Source: Micromonospora sp. U21 (GTDB lineage: Bacteria; Actinomycetota; Actinomycetes; Mycobacteriales; Micromonosporaceae). From it: a DNA stretch of 64,000 nt. Below, in pieces: positions 56,085 to 64,000 of this stretch. A program made the position numbers and the translations under genes. The DNA lies in contig NZ_JAGPYK010000001.1 in NCBI RefSeq assembly GCF_018070045.1, forward strand, positions 186,001 to 250,000, given 5' to 3'. Each line of letters begins with the position of its first letter. The first letter of the stretch is position 1. The notes under the pieces are model-generated. The model made no database searches. It was given only the letters and a program-made list of their open reading frames with translations, and was not told the DNA's origin.

Positions 56085-58010
56085 GTGCGCTACCGCCAGC
56101 TCACCACCGGATGGCTCGCGCTGGGCGTCATCCTGCTCATCGACGTGCTGCGGGTCTGGCTGCCCGGCATCATCACCATCTTCGGCCAGGCCGCGTCCAC
56201 CCCGGCCGAGCTGATGGGCGCGTTCGCCCTCGGCTGGTTCGTGCTCGCGCTGGCCGCACCAGCGCTGGTCCGCAGGGTGGGCGCCCGCCCGGTCACCGTC
56301 GCCGCCGCCGTTGTGCTGGCCGCCGCCCGGCTCGCGCTCACCGCCGCCCCGAGCGGGCGTACGCAGCTCTGGCTGGCCACCGCCGGGCTGTTGGCCGGGT
56401 TGGTCTGGCTGGTCAGCGTTGCCGCGGACACCGACCGACCGGTGCCGGGGCTGGCGCTGGGGTTGGCGGCCAACGCGGCCGTACACGCGGTGCTGGACAC
56501 GTACGACCTGATCTGGCGGGGCGACTGGGTGGCCTGGCTGCTCAGCGCCGTGGCGGTGACACTGTTCCTGCTCGGCACGGCGCTGCCGACCCTGCCTGCC
56601 GGTCCCGGGGGCGCCCACGCCTGGCTGCTGGCCGGGCCGGCACTGCTGCTGGCCGGGATGGTGGCGCTCGCACCGGCCCTGGCGCTGAGCGGAACCTCGT
56701 ACCTCGTCGCCGGGGACGGCGTGGCCCGCTCGCCGCTGTTCGGGCTGGCACCGGTGCCGGTGGCGGTCGCCGGATTCCTGTTGGCCGCGCTGACCGGTCC
56801 GCCCCGGCGGTGGGGCCGGGCGCTCGGGCCGGCGGCGTTGCTGGCCGGTGCGCTGCTGTTCGCCCTCGACCGGGGCGACCTGCTGCTCCCGGCCGTCCTG
56901 CTCGCCGCCGTCGGTCTCGGCGCCTGCCTCGCCCTCGCCGACGACGCCGGCGACCGGCCCGACACCGGCGACGACGCCGGCCGTGTCGAAGGCGTGGGCG
57001 GCGCCCAGGACAGCGCGCGCACGGCGGGCCGCCGGGGGTACGCGACCGCCGGCGGCATGCTCGTCTTCGCGTTGGGCGCCGTCGGCTACTACTCCGCCTA
57101 CGACCTCGGCTACCCCAACGGTGCGGTGCCGGTGGTGGTCGCCGGGCTGGTCGCCGTCGTGGCCCTGGCCGCCCGTCCCGCCGGCCGCCCGATCCGGGCG
57201 CCGTTGCCGCCGCTGCGGACCACGGCCGCTGTCACCGCGCTGGCCCTGCTGGCGCCGCTGCTGGCCGACGAGGTGCCGGCCACCAGCAACCGCAACGGCC
57301 CACCGGACCGGCTGACCGTGGTGGCGTACAACATCCGGATGGGCTTCGGGCTGGACGGCCGGTTCGACCTGGCCGCGCTGGCCGACGTGATCGACCGGCA
57401 GCGGCCGGACGTGGTGCTGCTCAGCGAGGTGGACCGGGGCTGGCTGCTCAACGGCGGTCACGACACGCTGGACCTGCTGTCCGACCGGCTCGGCATGCCG
57501 TACGTCTTCGGGCCGGCCGCCGACCCCGTCTGGGGCGACGCGGTGCTCAGCCGTTGGCCGGTGACCGATCCGCGGACCCTGCCGCTGCCCGCCGTCGGGG
57601 CACCCACCGGTGCGCAGGCCCTCGCCGTCACCCTGGACCTCGGCGAGGGCGTACGCACCGCCGTGGTCAGCACCCATCTGCAACCGCCGCCCGGTCGGGG
57701 GCCGGTGGTCCAGGCTCGCGCGGTCGCCGACTTCGCCACCGGGTACGCGGCCGGCCGACCGCTGGTGGTGGCCGGCGACCTGAACACAGAGCCCGGTGAC
57801 GAGGCGTTCGGGCAGTTCACCGCCACCGGTCTGGTCGACGCGCTGGCGGCCGCCCGCCCGCTCGCGACCAGCCCCGCCGACGACCCGCGCCAGCAGATCG
57901 ACCACGTCTTCGTCTCGCCCGGCCTGACCCCCACCGACCCGGTCGCGCCGCCCGGCACGGCCAGCGACCACCTGCCCGTGGCGGTCACCCTCACCCTTCC
58001 GCGCCGATGA
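56085..58010 (+). CDS. polytopic membrane protein with C-terminal endonuclease/exonuclease/phosphatase domain
   Basis: 641 residues from GTG 56085 (GGAAGAGGG upstream). About ten or more hydrophobic segments fill residues 1-410. An EEP domain follows: LTVVAYNIRMGFGLDGRFDL, VVLLSEVDRGWLLNGG, DAVLSRWPV, LVVAGDLNTEPGDEAF, QQIDHVFVS and TASDHLPVAVTLTL, with all metal and catalytic residues in place. Such fusions are thought to be surface phosphodiesterases acting on lipids or sugar phosphates. It is a larger relative of 37590-38585. Confidence 0.85.
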   Translation: MRYRQLTTGWLALGVILLIDVLRVWLPGIITIFGQAASTPAELMGAFALGWFVLALAAPALVRRVGARPVTVAAAVVLAAARLALTAAPSGRTQLWLATAGLLAGLVWLVSVAADTDRPVPGLALGLAANAAVHAVLDTYDLIWRGDWVAWLLSAVAVTLFLLGTALPTLPAGPGGAHAWLLAGPALLLAGMVALAPALALSGTSYLVAGDGVARSPLFGLAPVPVAVAGFLLAALTGPPRRWGRALGPAALLAGALLFALDRGDLLLPAVLLAAVGLGACLALADDAGDRPDTGDDAGRVEGVGGAQDSARTAGRRGYATAGGMLVFALGAVGYYSAYDLGYPNGAVPVVVAGLVAVVALAARPAGRPIRAPLPPLRTTAAVTALALLAPLLADEVPATSNRNGPPDRLTVVAYNIRMGFGLDGRFDLAALADVIDRQRPDVVLLSEVDRGWLLNGGHDTLDLLSDRLGMPYVFGPAADPVWGDAVLSRWPVTDPRTLPLPAVGAPTGAQALAVTLDLGEGVRTAVVSTHLQPPPGRGPVVQARAVADFATGYAAGRPLVVAGDLNTEPGDEAFGQFTATGLVDALAAARPLATSPADDPRQQIDHVFVSPGLTPTDPVAPPGTASDHLPVAVTLTLPRR

Positions 58011-58023
58011 CCGCTTGCGGCGG

Positions 58024-58902
58024 CTACAGGCGGTCGGCGGCGAGCAGCCGGTCGGCGGTGAAGGCGAGCAGCCAGCCGCTGCCCTTCGGGGTGATGAAGT
58101 CCTCGTCGGCGCGGCCGGTCAGCTGTGCCAACGCCCCCGGCAGCACCTTGCCCTGGCTGCACACCGCCGCCTGCCCGCCGGCGCTGGCCAGCTCCAGTAG
58201 CCGGGCGGCGGTGGCCAGGACCTGCTCGTCGAGCTGCTGGCCCGGCTGCGGCTCGTCCAGATCGCCGCAGATCTCGATCGGCAGGTCGAGTAGCGCGGCA
58301 GCCGGGTCCAGGGTCTGCACGCAGCGGCGCGGCGAGGCCGACACCAGACGGGCCGGCCGGACCAGGGCGATCAGCCCGGCCAGCGCGTACGCCTGGGCCC
58401 ATCCCTCGGCGTCCAGCGGCCGGCCGGTGTCCGGGCCCGTCCAGGTGGCCCGTTTGCCGGCGTGCCCGTGCCGTAGCACCGCGACCGTCCCGGTCACCGG
58501 CGGCAGCGCGGCGAACGCGCCCAGCACCTCGGCGTCGTGCGGGTAGCTGACCAACCGGATCGCGTCGTCCACGGCGAGCCAGCGCACGTCGTCCACCTCG
58601 GTGCCGGGCTGGAAGCCGCCGACGCCCACCGCGAGCATCGACCAGTAGTCGACCAGCTTCGGCTGGCCCTCGCTGCGGTAACGGACCGACGGCAGCCGCA
58701 CCTGCGGCACGCCCTGCACGTCGGACTCCTCGGCCACCTCGCGTACCGCCGCGACCAACGGGTGCTCGCCCGGCTCCAGCTTGCCCTTCGGCAGCGTCCA
58801 GTCCCCGTAGCGTGGACGGTGCACGACGCAGACCTGCACACCGTCGGCGGACGGTCGCCACGCCACCCCACCGGCCGCCCGGATGCCGGTCACGGCAGCC
58901 AT
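58024..58902 (-). CDS. mutT1: MutT1-type Nudix hydrolase fused to histidine phosphatase domain
   Basis: 292 residues from ATG 58902. The Nudix box is in GKLEPGEHPLVAAVREVAEE and ends EESD rather than EExG. The second half is a histidine phosphatase: VAVLRHGHAGKR, VSASPRRCVQTLDP and a final AAVCSQGKVLPG. Mycobacterial MutT1 has this architecture and cleans oxidised and dinucleotide polyphosphate nucleotides. Its start overlaps the CHAD gene by 13 bases, so it is co-expressed. Confidence 0.9.
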   Translation of the reverse strand: MAAVTGIRAAGGVAWRPSADGVQVCVVHRPRYGDWTLPKGKLEPGEHPLVAAVREVAEESDVQGVPQVRLPSVRYRSEGQPKLVDYWSMLAVGVGGFQPGTEVDDVRWLAVDDAIRLVSYPHDAEVLGAFAALPPVTGTVAVLRHGHAGKRATWTGPDTGRPLDAEGWAQAYALAGLIALVRPARLVSASPRRCVQTLDPAAALLDLPIEICGDLDEPQPGQQLDEQVLATAARLLELASAGGQAAVCSQGKVLPGALAQLTGRADEDFITPKGSGWLLAFTADRLLAADRL

Positions 58903-60410
58903 CGGGTCCGCCGTCGCCGGGTGGCCCGGTGCCAGGCGGCGGGGAAGCGGGCACGCATTCGGCGTACCGTCTCGCGTTCCCGTTCGGCCAGCCGACCGGC
59001 GGTGACCGCCAGCTCGTGGTCGTCCGGGCGGCCGGCGGCGAGGGCCAGCCAGGTGTCCGCGGCGACGGCGGCGTCCTGGTGCTCGCCCAGCACGTCCTGT
59101 ACCCCGGCCAGCGCGCGGGACAGCCGGCGCGGAGCCCTGCCGAGGGCCGGGGCCACCGCGTTGACCGCGTACCGGGCCTGCTTGCCGTCCCTGCGCACGG
59201 CGTGCCAGCGGTCGTCCGGCGCCAGCGGGTCGAGGGCGTCGACGCCGTCCGGCCCGGTCAGTTGTCGCCAGGGGCGCGCCACCAGCCCGGGCAGCGCCCG
59301 CTCCGACGGGGCGGCCGCCCGGCGGGTGAGCCGGGGGGCGCGGGCGGCCAGCACCAGGGCGTCCACCAGCGCCAGGTAGCGCGCGGAGCGCAGCGCCTCG
59401 TGGACCGCGGCGAGCGCCAGCCGTTGCTGTTCGGCGAGCGCCTCGTCCAGCCGGTCCACCGCGCCCGGGTCGAGCGGGCTGAGCGGGTCGGCGGTCGCGG
59501 TGCGCCGCAGCCGGTTGCGCAGCACCTCGGCGTCGCGGGCCGCGCCGAGCACCGCGGCCAGCCAGCGCAGCTCGGCCCGCAGTGGGCGGGACCAGCTCCG
59601 GCGTACCAGCGGCGCGAAGGTGCGCAGGTCGGTGCGGAGCCGCCGGCAGGCGACCCGCATCTGGTGGACGGCGCTGTCACCGTCGCCGCCCGGTGCGTGC
59701 AGCCGCACCAGCGGGTCGTGTGCCAGCAGGCGGCGTACCTCCTTGCGGATCGCCTCGGTCACCACGTCTCCGGCGCTCGGGTCGGCCGGCAGCCCGGCCG
59801 GCGCGACCAGATCCGGCTCGGCCCGCGCCGCCGCGTCCAGCGCCCGCACGTGCTTCGGAACGAACGCTCCGCCCCGCGCGCCGGCCTTTCGCAGCACCGC
59901 GCCGATCCGGTCCAGCAGTTTGCGGTCGCCGGCCTTGAGCTCCACCTCCAGCTCGCGGAAGGTGCCGGTGGTGGCGCCGGCGTCGTCGAGCACGGTCACC
60001 CGGTCGTCCACCACCTCGGCGAGCACCGTGCCGGCGCTGTCGCACACCTCGTGGGCGTGCCGGACGGTCCGCAGCACCGTCACCGGCGCCAGCGGCGCGC
60101 CCCGGTGCAGGGCGGTGACCAGCTCCACCAGCTCCGGCGGCGGCTGCCCGACCGGCCCCGGGCGGGAGATCTCGTGCCGGACGCCGGGCGTCGACGTGGG
60201 CAGCTTCACCGTCCAGGGCAGATCGTCGCCCCGGCGGTGGCGCAGTGAGGCGCCGGCCCGGGCAAGCCGCAGGTCGACGGTGTCGAGGTAGCGGGCGACC
60301 AACGTCACCGGCGGCAGCGCGCGGACCCGGCCACCGGCCGGGGAGGTGGTGGACAGGTCCGGCAGCACGTAGGCGTCGTCCACCTCGTGCTTCTGCTCCT
60401 CCTCCACCAT
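58890..60410 (-). CDS. CYTH-CHAD domain protein
   Basis: 506 residues. The N-terminal CYTH (triphosphate tunnel) domain has the start EEEQKHEVDDAYVLPDL, VARYLDTVDLRLARAGASLR, PWTVKLPT, FRELEVELKAG and KHVRAL. The C-terminal CHAD domain is helical and rich in conserved His/Arg (DSAVHQMRVACRRLRTDLRT, RWLAAVLGAARDAEVLRNRL, LGEHQDAAVAADTWL). CHAD domains bind inorganic polyphosphate, and CYTH domains act on triphosphates. It lies 25 bases after ppk in the same direction, a fitting neighbour. Confidence 0.92.
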   Translation of the reverse strand: MVEEEQKHEVDDAYVLPDLSTTSPAGGRVRALPPVTLVARYLDTVDLRLARAGASLRHRRGDDLPWTVKLPTSTPGVRHEISRPGPVGQPPPELVELVTALHRGAPLAPVTVLRTVRHAHEVCDSAGTVLAEVVDDRVTVLDDAGATTGTFRELEVELKAGDRKLLDRIGAVLRKAGARGGAFVPKHVRALDAAARAEPDLVAPAGLPADPSAGDVVTEAIRKEVRRLLAHDPLVRLHAPGGDGDSAVHQMRVACRRLRTDLRTFAPLVRRSWSRPLRAELRWLAAVLGAARDAEVLRNRLRRTATADPLSPLDPGAVDRLDEALAEQQRLALAAVHEALRSARYLALVDALVLAARAPRLTRRAAAPSERALPGLVARPWRQLTGPDGVDALDPLAPDDRWHAVRRDGKQARYAVNAVAPALGRAPRRLSRALAGVQDVLGEHQDAAVAADTWLALAAGRPDDHELAVTAGRLAERERETVRRMRARFPAAWHRATRRRRTRWLP

Positions 60411-60435
60411 CAGGTCAGCCTATGCCGCGACCCGG

Positions 60436-62790
60436 TCAGCCGGCGGTGCCACCGACGCGGCGCAGCAGCAGTTCCTGGAGATGCTGCCGGGACGCCTCGT
60501 CGCCGCCGGAACGCCGGCTCCAACAGCCGTCCCCGGCCAGTTCGAACGCGTCCACATCGGGGCTCATCGCCAGGTTCAGCACCTGGTCCAGCTCGGCTCG
60601 GGCCACCGGGTCGCTCACCTGCACCAGCGCCTCCACCCGCCGGTCCAGGTTGCGGTGCATCAGGTCCGCCGAGCCCATCCAGAACTCGGCGTTGCCGTTG
60701 TTGCCGAACCGGAAGATGCGGGAGTGCTCCAGGAACCGGCCGAGGATCGAACGGACGCGGATGTTCTCCGACAGCCCCGGCACCCCCGGGCGCAGCGTGC
60801 ACATGCCCCGGATGAGCAGGTCGACGTGTACGCCGGCCTGGGAGGCCCGGTACAGCGCGTCGGTCACCCCCTCGTCGACCAGCGAGTTGACCTTGAACTG
60901 GACGAGGCCGGGCATGCCCAGCCGGACATGCGAGATCTCCCGCTCGATCCGCTCGATCAGGCCGCTGCGAATGCCCTGCGGGGCGACCAGCAGCCGCCGG
61001 TACGCGGTCTGCCGGCTGTAGCCGGTGAGCACGTTGAACAGGTCGGTGAGATCGGCGCCGATCTCCGGGTCGGCGGTGAGCATGCCGAAGTCCTCGTACA
61101 GCCGCGCGGTCTTCGGGTGGTAGTTGCCGGTGCCGATGTGGCAGTAGCGGCGGATCTGGTTGCCCTCCTGCCGGACCACCAGCGCGGTCTTGCAGTGCGT
61201 CTTCAGGCCGACCAGGCCGTACACGACGTGGCAGCCGGCGCGTTCCAGGGTGCGGGCCCAGCCGATGTTGGCCACCTCGTCGAAGCGGGCCTTCACCTCC
61301 ACCAGCACCACCACCTGCTTGCCGGCTGCGGCCGCGTCGACCAGCGCGTCGACGATCGGCGAGTCGCCGCTGGTGCGGTAGAGGGTCTGCTTGATGGCCA
61401 GCACGTCCGGGTCGGCGGCGGCCTGCTCGATGAAGCGCTGCACGCTGGTGGCGAACGAGTGGTACGGGTGGTGCACCAGGATGTCCCCGTCGCGCAGGGT
61501 GGAGAAGACGCTGCGTGGCACCTCACCCTCGGCGAGCCGGGGGTGGGTGGCCGGCACGAACGGCGGGTCCTTGAGGTCCGGCCGGTCCGCCTCGCCGTAG
61601 ACCTGCCAGAGCGCGGAGAGGTCCAGCAGCCCGGGCACCCGCAGCACGTCCTGGTCGTCCATGTCCAGTTCCCGGACGAGCAGGTCCAGCATGTGATCGG
61701 AGATGGACGCGGCCACCTCCAGCCGGACCGGTGGCCCGAACCGGCGCCGCGCCAGCTCCCGTTCCAGGGCCTGGAGCAGGTCCTCGTCGCGGTCCTCGTC
61801 GACCTCCACCTCGGCGTTACGGGTGACCCGGAAGAGATGGCACTCGACCACCTGCATGCCGCTGAACAGCTGCCCCAGGTGCACCGAGATCAGGTCCTCC
61901 ACCGGCACCATCCGCACGCCCGGCTGGTCCCGGTCCACCCGTACGAAGCGGGGAACGTTGTTGGGCACCTTCACCCGGGCGAACAGCTCGGAACCGCCGT
62001 CCGGGTCGCGGACCGCCACCGCCAGGTTCAGTGACCGCCCGGAGATGTACGGGAACGGGTGCGCAGGGTCCACGGCGAGCGGGGTCAGCACCGGGAAGAT
62101 GTGCTCCCGGAAGTAGGTGCGCAGCCGCTCCCGCTCGACGTCGCCCAGCTCGCCCCAGCGCAGTATGCGGATGCCCTCGTCGGCCAGCTTGGGCAGCACG
62201 TCGTCGACGAAGCAGGCGGCGTGCCGGGCGACCAGCTCGGCGGTCCGCTCGGCGATCAGCTCCAGCTGGGTACGCAGGGGCAGCCGGTCGCCGCCGCGTA
62301 CCGGAAGGCCGGCGGAGAGCCGTCGCTTCAGTCCCGCGATCCGCACCATGTAGAACTCGTCGAGGTTGCTGGCGAAGATGGCGAGGAACTTGGCCCGTTC
62401 CAGCAGTGGGGTGCGCTGGTCCTCGGCGAGCGTGAGCACCCGGGCGTTGAAGTCGAGCCAGGACAGCTCCCGGTTGAGGAACCGGTCCTCCGGCAGCGGC
62501 GTGGGAGCGGGCGGCTCGTCGCCGGGCGCGGCGTCCGCCGCCGGGATCGGCCCGGCTCCGCCGGCCCGGTCCTCGGCCGGGGCGGACGGGACGACGGGGT
62601 CGATGACCTCGTCCAGCCCGGAGGAGGCCGCGGCCGGATCGTCGGCGAGCGTGTCGGCGCGGGCGGCGCCGGCGCGTTCGGCCCGAGAAGGGCGGAACCG
62701 GCCGTCGGCGCCACGGGTGGGGGCGCCGTTGCGGGGCGTGGCGGGGTCGGTGGCGGGCGGGCTGGCCGGGTGCTCGCGAGGGGTGCTCAC
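60436..62790 (-). CDS. ppk: polyphosphate kinase 1
   Basis: 784 residues from GTG 62790. The first 100 residues are a disordered Ala/Pro-rich extension. The PPK1 N-domain starts at [20 protein letters not shown]. The catalytic domains show [35 protein letters not shown] (phospho-accepting His), [20 protein letters not shown] and [14 protein letters not shown]. It makes polyphosphate from ATP. It leads a probable operon ppk, CYTH-CHAD, mutT1. GATTAT is six bases before GTG, suggesting a leaderless mRNA. A PHO-box-like repeat lies just upstream. Confidence 0.96.
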   Translation of the reverse strand: MSTPREHPASPPATDPATPRNGAPTRGADGRFRPSRAERAGAARADTLADDPAAASSGLDEVIDPVVPSAPAEDRAGGAGPIPAADAAPGDEPPAPTPLPEDRFLNRELSWLDFNARVLTLAEDQRTPLLERAKFLAIFASNLDEFYMVRIAGLKRRLSAGLPVRGGDRLPLRTQLELIAERTAELVARHAACFVDDVLPKLADEGIRILRWGELGDVERERLRTYFREHIFPVLTPLAVDPAHPFPYISGRSLNLAVAVRDPDGGSELFARVKVPNNVPRFVRVDRDQPGVRMVPVEDLISVHLGQLFSGMQVVECHLFRVTRNAEVEVDEDRDEDLLQALERELARRRFGPPVRLEVAASISDHMLDLLVRELDMDDQDVLRVPGLLDLSALWQVYGEADRPDLKDPPFVPATHPRLAEGEVPRSVFSTLRDGDILVHHPYHSFATSVQRFIEQAAADPDVLAIKQTLYRTSGDSPIVDALVDAAAAGKQVVVLVEVKARFDEVANIGWARTLERAGCHVVYGLVGLKTHCKTALVVRQEGNQIRRYCHIGTGNYHPKTARLYEDFGMLTADPEIGADLTDLFNVLTGYSRQTAYRRLLVAPQGIRSGLIERIEREISHVRLGMPGLVQFKVNSLVDEGVTDALYRASQAGVHVDLLIRGMCTLRPGVPGLSENIRVRSILGRFLEHSRIFRFGNNGNAEFWMGSADLMHRNLDRRVEALVQVSDPVARAELDQVLNLAMSPDVDAFELAGDGCWSRRSGGDEASRQHLQELLLRRVGGTAG

Positions 62791-62808
62791 CCGCTCATAA
62801 TCACCCGA

Positions 62809-62830
62809 TCCCGGTTAACGCAAAATGAAC
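62809..62830 (-). promoter_or_regulatory. PHO-box-like direct repeat upstream of ppk
   Basis: Read on the minus strand, two adjacent 11-base units GTTCATTTTGC (62830-62820) and GTTAACCGGGA (62819-62809) fit the actinobacterial PhoP box (GTTCACC-type units every 11 bases). They end four bases before the probable -10 (62804-62799). Confidence 0.6.
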
Positions 62831-62844
62831 TTGGCTCCGTCGGG

Positions 62845-63042
62845 TCAGTTCATCGTCGGTAATGTCACCCGGACGACCTCGCCGTCGGGATCGGTGTCGA
62901 TGCGGACCCGCTGGCCGAGCCGGAGCAGCCGCAGCCCGGAGGCGTCGAAGGCCCGGGCGGGGAAGCGCAGCTCGGTGCCGTCGTCGAGCAGCAGAACGCC
63001 GCTGCGCGTCGCCGCGTCGTAGCTGGCCACCGTGCCTTGCAT
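62845..63042 (-). CDS. small cold-shock-like beta-barrel protein
   Basis: 65 residues from ATG 63042 (MQGTVASYDAATRSGVLLLD). The pattern of strands (GTELRFPARAFD, LGQRVRIDTD, VVRVTLP) resembles a cold-shock/OB fold but lacks the RNP1 aromatic residues. Probably a small nucleic-acid or ribosome-binding protein; not proven. It lies 22 bases after cofC and could be its operon partner. Confidence 0.7.
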   Translation of the reverse strand: MQGTVASYDAATRSGVLLLDDGTELRFPARAFDASGLRLLRLGQRVRIDTDPDGEVVRVTLPTMN

Positions 63043-63064
63043 GCTGGCACCGTACACCGGCGGG

Positions 63065-63712
63065 TCAGCCCGCGGAGCGGGCCGGGCAGCCGGCGGCGAG
63101 CAGCGCGGCGGTGTGCGGCCCCAGCCCGAGCCGGGCTGCGGCGGCCAGGTCCGCGGCGGTGTCCACGTCCCGGCGCAGGCTGGGCCAGTCCCCGGTCAGG
63201 GGCAGCGCCCCGCTCGCCGCGTGCGCCGCCGCCGAGCCCACTCCGAAGCGTGGGTCCAGGGGGATGCCCGGCGGCGCCGTGAGCAGCACCGTGCCGCCGC
63301 CCGGTGCGTCCGGCACGAACCGGCGTACCCCCGCTCGGCCGGTCTGCGCCGCGAGCAGCGCGCCGGCCAGCTCGGCCGGGCGCAGCGCCGGCAGGTCGGC
63401 GGTGAGCCCGCCCACCCACCCCGCGGGCACGCCCGCCGCGCCGTGCCGGAAGGCGGCGTTCAGACCGGCGTCCGGCTCGTCAGGTAGCACCCGTGCGCCG
63501 GCGGCCCGCGCCGCAGCCGCCACCCGGGCGTCGTCGGTCACCACCAGAACCTCGGCGACCGTCGGGCAGGCCAGCACCGCGCGGAGCGTGTCCGCCGCCA
63601 GCGCCAGCGCCAGCTCCTCGTGCGGTACGCCGGGCAGCGCGCCCCGCAGCCGGCTCTTCGCTGCGGTCAGACGCTTCACCGGCACCACCACGGCCCACCC
63701 CGACTGACTCAC
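63065..63712 (-). CDS. cofC: 2-phospho-L-lactate/phosphoenolpyruvate guanylyltransferase (coenzyme F420 synthesis)
   Basis: 215 residues from GTG 63712 (VSQSGWAVVVPVKRLTAAKS). Nucleotidyltransferase signature VPVKRLTAAKSRL, LVVTDDARVAAAA, GLNAAFRHGA and the metal-binding LTADLPALRP are seen. It activates phospholactate or PEP with GTP for F420, present in actinobacteria as CofC/FbiD. Other F420 genes are not in the window. It diverges from the plsC-like gene. Confidence 0.88.
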   Translation of the reverse strand: MSQSGWAVVVPVKRLTAAKSRLRGALPGVPHEELALALAADTLRAVLACPTVAEVLVVTDDARVAAAARAAGARVLPDEPDAGLNAAFRHGAAGVPAGWVGGLTADLPALRPAELAGALLAAQTGRAGVRRFVPDAPGGGTVLLTAPPGIPLDPRFGVGSAAAHAASGALPLTGDWPSLRRDVDTAADLAAAARLGLGPHTAALLAAGCPARSAG

Positions 63713-63839
63713 GTCGGCAATCCTGCCAGCCGGACGGCGGGACCCTCGCTGGCCGTACCGGGGGCGAGCAGGCATGATTTCCGCTGCGGGTGTCGCGGAC
63801 GGGGTTCGCGGCGGGGTCGGGGCGCGACGAGGAGGCACA

Positions 63840-64000
63840 GTGGTACGGCGGAGGCTGGGGTTCTGGCAACGGTTCGCCGTGGCGCTGGTCAAGCCGGTGA
63901 TGACCGTCTGGACCCGGCGCACCTGGCGCGGCATGGAGCACCTCGGCCGGGACGGCGGCGTCATCATCGTCGCGAACCACATCTCGCACGCCGACCCGCT
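63840..64000 (+). CDS. 1-acyl-sn-glycerol-3-phosphate acyltransferase, N-terminus only (partial)
   Basis: It reads from GTG 63840 (GAGGAG upstream) as VVRRRLGFWQRFAVALVKPV to VIIVANHISHADPL at the window edge. NHISHAD is the HX4D catalytic motif of PlsC acyltransferases that make phosphatidic acid at the inner membrane. The rest of the gene is outside the window. The neighbouring cofC-plsC pairing is common in actinobacteria. Confidence 0.85.
   Translation, partial: MVRRRLGFWQRFAVALVKPVMTVWTRRTWRGMEHLGRDGGVIIVANHISHADP

Noticed and set aside
55008..57971. A 987-codon minus-strand frame across leuD, the HU gene and the EEP membrane protein
   Set aside because: Antisense to genes with strong family evidence. 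Its product is repetitive Gly/Arg/Gln without domains.

Overview
The window is chromosomal DNA from a high-GC actinomycete. Very high GC, many GTG/TTG starts, ATGA/GTGA-coupled operons, several apparently leaderless starts, the block ndgR-leuC-leuD-HU next to tRNA-Gln/tRNA-Glu, and a coenzyme F420 gene (cofC/fbiD) point to the Micromonosporaceae (Micromonospora/Salinispora type). This assignment is inferred from gene content and order; no database search was made. The gene map looks like stable core chromosome. There is no insertion sequence, prophage, CRISPR array or recognisable defence island.

Layout. 1-5.5 kb: truncated start of a GAF-type protein, a 2-hydroxyacid dehydrogenase, a PH-like membrane protein, a membrane EAL protein and a LacI regulator. 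5.7-11 kb: beta-mannosidase, then an ArsR-SulP-membrane protein operon. 11-17.5 kb: a polar amino acid ABC transporter co-transcribed with asparaginase and CutC, divergent from a ROK regulator. 17.5-23 kb: LppX/LprG-type lipoprotein, ilvD and a GGDEF-EAL protein. 23-33 kb: ilvB-ilvN-ilvC, serA, a small hypothetical, ApbE, leuB, ilvE. 33-39.5 kb: IphP-type phosphatase, PRC-barrel protein, ahpD-ahpC divergent from cimA, an EEP-family membrane protein and a small secreted protein. 39.6-44.5 kb: MoxR-DUF58-VWA-HtrA-like operon and ArfB. 44.5-50.5 kb: TetR/TetX-like monooxygenase pair, aldo/keto reductase-TetR operon, two proteins of unknown role. 50.7-56 kb: FAH-family hydrolase, tRNA-Gln, two tRNA-Glu, ndgR, leuCD and a histone-like HU. 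56-64 kb: EEP membrane protein, a polyphosphate-related group (MutT1, CYTH-CHAD, ppk), a small beta-barrel protein, cofC and a truncated plsC.

How the genes work together. Most of the branched-chain amino acid pathway lies here in dispersed units: ilvBNC, ilvD, ilvE, leuB, leuCD, cimA for the threonine-independent route to 2-oxobutyrate, and the likely IclR regulator ndgR. Only leuA and ilvA are not seen. The two entry points, ilvB and cimA, each have a classical attenuator: a very short leader peptide with branched-chain codons that are rare in this genome, a hairpin at its stop codon, then a rho-independent terminator before the structural gene.

Other signals worth attention are two families of dispersed hairpin repeats (one copy forms the in-frame C-terminal tail of CimA), a PHO-box-like direct repeat before ppk, and several long palindromic operators beside LacI, ArsR, ROK and TetR genes, plus one orphan palindrome between ilvC and serA.
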